64,000 nucleotides of DNA from Planctomycetota bacterium (lineage in GTDB: Bacteria; Planctomycetota; Planctomycetia; Planctomycetales; Planctomycetaceae), in contig QQVO01000069.1 of NCBI GenBank assembly GCA_003388505.1, positions 62,001 through 126,000 of the forward strand, in the 5' to 3' direction. The notes under the pieces were generated by a model, which saw nothing but the letters and a program-made list of their open reading frames with translations, was not told the origin of the DNA and did no database searches. Below are positions 63,630 through 64,000 of the stretch, one piece after another (within the stretch, counting starts at the first letter, position 1; every line of letters begins with the position of its first letter). Position numbers and translations under genes: made by a program.

Positions 63630-64000
63630 TCAAGGTTCCATCTGAATGTCGCTTAAGGTGAGTTCCTGGTCGTGCTGACGCGCCTGGTAGTCGTACGCTG
63701 ATTCCCAGTCGGCGTCGAAGGCGTCCGATTCGCCGGCCAGTTCCTGTTCCCGCTGACAGTTGATGCAACACGATGTGTAGGGCAGCGCCTGCAACCGGGC
63801 AATGGGAATCGACTTTCCGCAAGCCTCACACTTGCCGTAGCGGCCCTCGCGAATGGCGAGAATGGCCCGCTCGATCTTGGCCAGTTCTCGTGATTCGAGT
63901 GAGGCGAGCTGTGTATTCACTTCGCGCTCGGCGTCGTCGTTGGCCACGTCTCCCAGATCGCTCGTGCCTGCGCCATATTCCGTTCCGAGTGAGGAATCGG
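63630..64000 (-). CDS. DksA/TraR-type C4 zinc-finger protein (5' end outside window)
   Basis: The frame is open to the right edge of the window, so the gene is partial at its N-terminus. The visible part (~122 aa) reads DVANDDAEREVNTQLASLES, a coiled-coil-type helix pair, then the zinc finger YGKCEACGKSIPIARLQALP...CCINCQREQE (CxxC-x17-CxxC). The D-x-A/D-D motif fits the DksA group, which adjusts RNA polymerase with ppGpp; whether this one is DksA or a paralogue is not settled. A GTG at 63947 is not needed as start. Confidence 0.85.
   Translation of the reverse strand, partial: DSSLGTEYGAGTSDLGDVANDDAEREVNTQLASLESRELAKIERAILAIREGRYGKCEACGKSIPIARLQALPYTSCCINCQREQELAGESDAFDADWESAYDYQARQHDQELTLSDIQMEP

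Overview
The window looks like a chromosomal segment of a high-GC planctomycete. Three genes encode DUF1559-type proteins with a pilin-like N-terminus, a family strongly expanded in Planctomycetes. There is also a secreted formylglycine sulfatase, Tat- and Sec-exported catabolic enzymes, a flagellar FlhA/FlhF/FliA block, and an mraZ gene that is not followed by rsmH or any division gene, as expected in a phylum without FtsZ. Species cannot be named from the sequence. I saw no rRNA, tRNA, CRISPR array, transposase or prophage.

Layout. 0-9.8 kb: DUF1559 protein, methyltransferase, a lower-GC XRE/coiled-coil pair, an SDR, a small Gln/Asn-rich secreted protein, an NtrC-type regulator, a four-S1-domain RNA-binding protein, a thioesterase and transaldolase. 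9.8-12.4 kb: an orphan polymorphic-toxin tail (pre-toxin region plus HExxH domain), a 62-aa possible immunity gene, a second related but broken tail, and a perfect hairpin terminator. 12.4-17.1 kb: flagellar sigma factor, FlhF, FlhA. 17.1-25.6 kb: esterase-like hydrolase, RND pump with lipoprotein adaptor, small membrane protein; intergenic spaces here hold dispersed repeats. 25.6-33.9 kb: APC permease, sulfatase, lipoprotein, SDR, MFS, Cys-rich secreted protein, DUF1559 proteins. 34-38.4 kb: phytanoyl-CoA dioxygenase-like protein, an AhpD/carboxymuconolactone-decarboxylase-like gene with an in-frame TGA at the catalytic cysteine, a His-rich polytopic membrane protein, and autoregulated mraZ. 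38.6-51.6 kb: glycosyltransferase, Hsp70 paralogue with zinc ribbon, TIGR04282-like glycosyltransferase, zwf, VanZ-like protein, aminotransferase, SSS and MFS transporters, enolase-superfamily protein. 51.7-60 kb, minus strand: ppk1, hpf, ptsN, ptsH, ptsI, RNase E/G, rplU. 60-64 kb: small planctomycete-type proteins, an HtrA protease and a DksA/TraR-type zinc-finger protein cut by the window edge.

How genes work together. ptsN-ptsH-ptsI with hpf forms a phosphorelay without sugar permeases, so probably regulatory; it sits beside polyphosphate kinase and an RNase/ribosomal protein pair, a stress/translation neighbourhood. zwf and tal supply the pentose-phosphate pathway. mraZ carries a strong promoter overlapped by four decamer MraZ-type boxes.

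Most notable: (1) a likely selenoprotein at 35979-36548, in which the TGA replaces the second Cys of a CxxC redox motif and is followed at the right distance by a 7-bp hairpin with a G in the loop (bacterial SECIS-like); (2) the orphan toxin/immunity locus at 10.2-12.3 kb; (3) four 10-bp MraZ boxes at mraZ; (4) three families of non-coding dispersed repeats.
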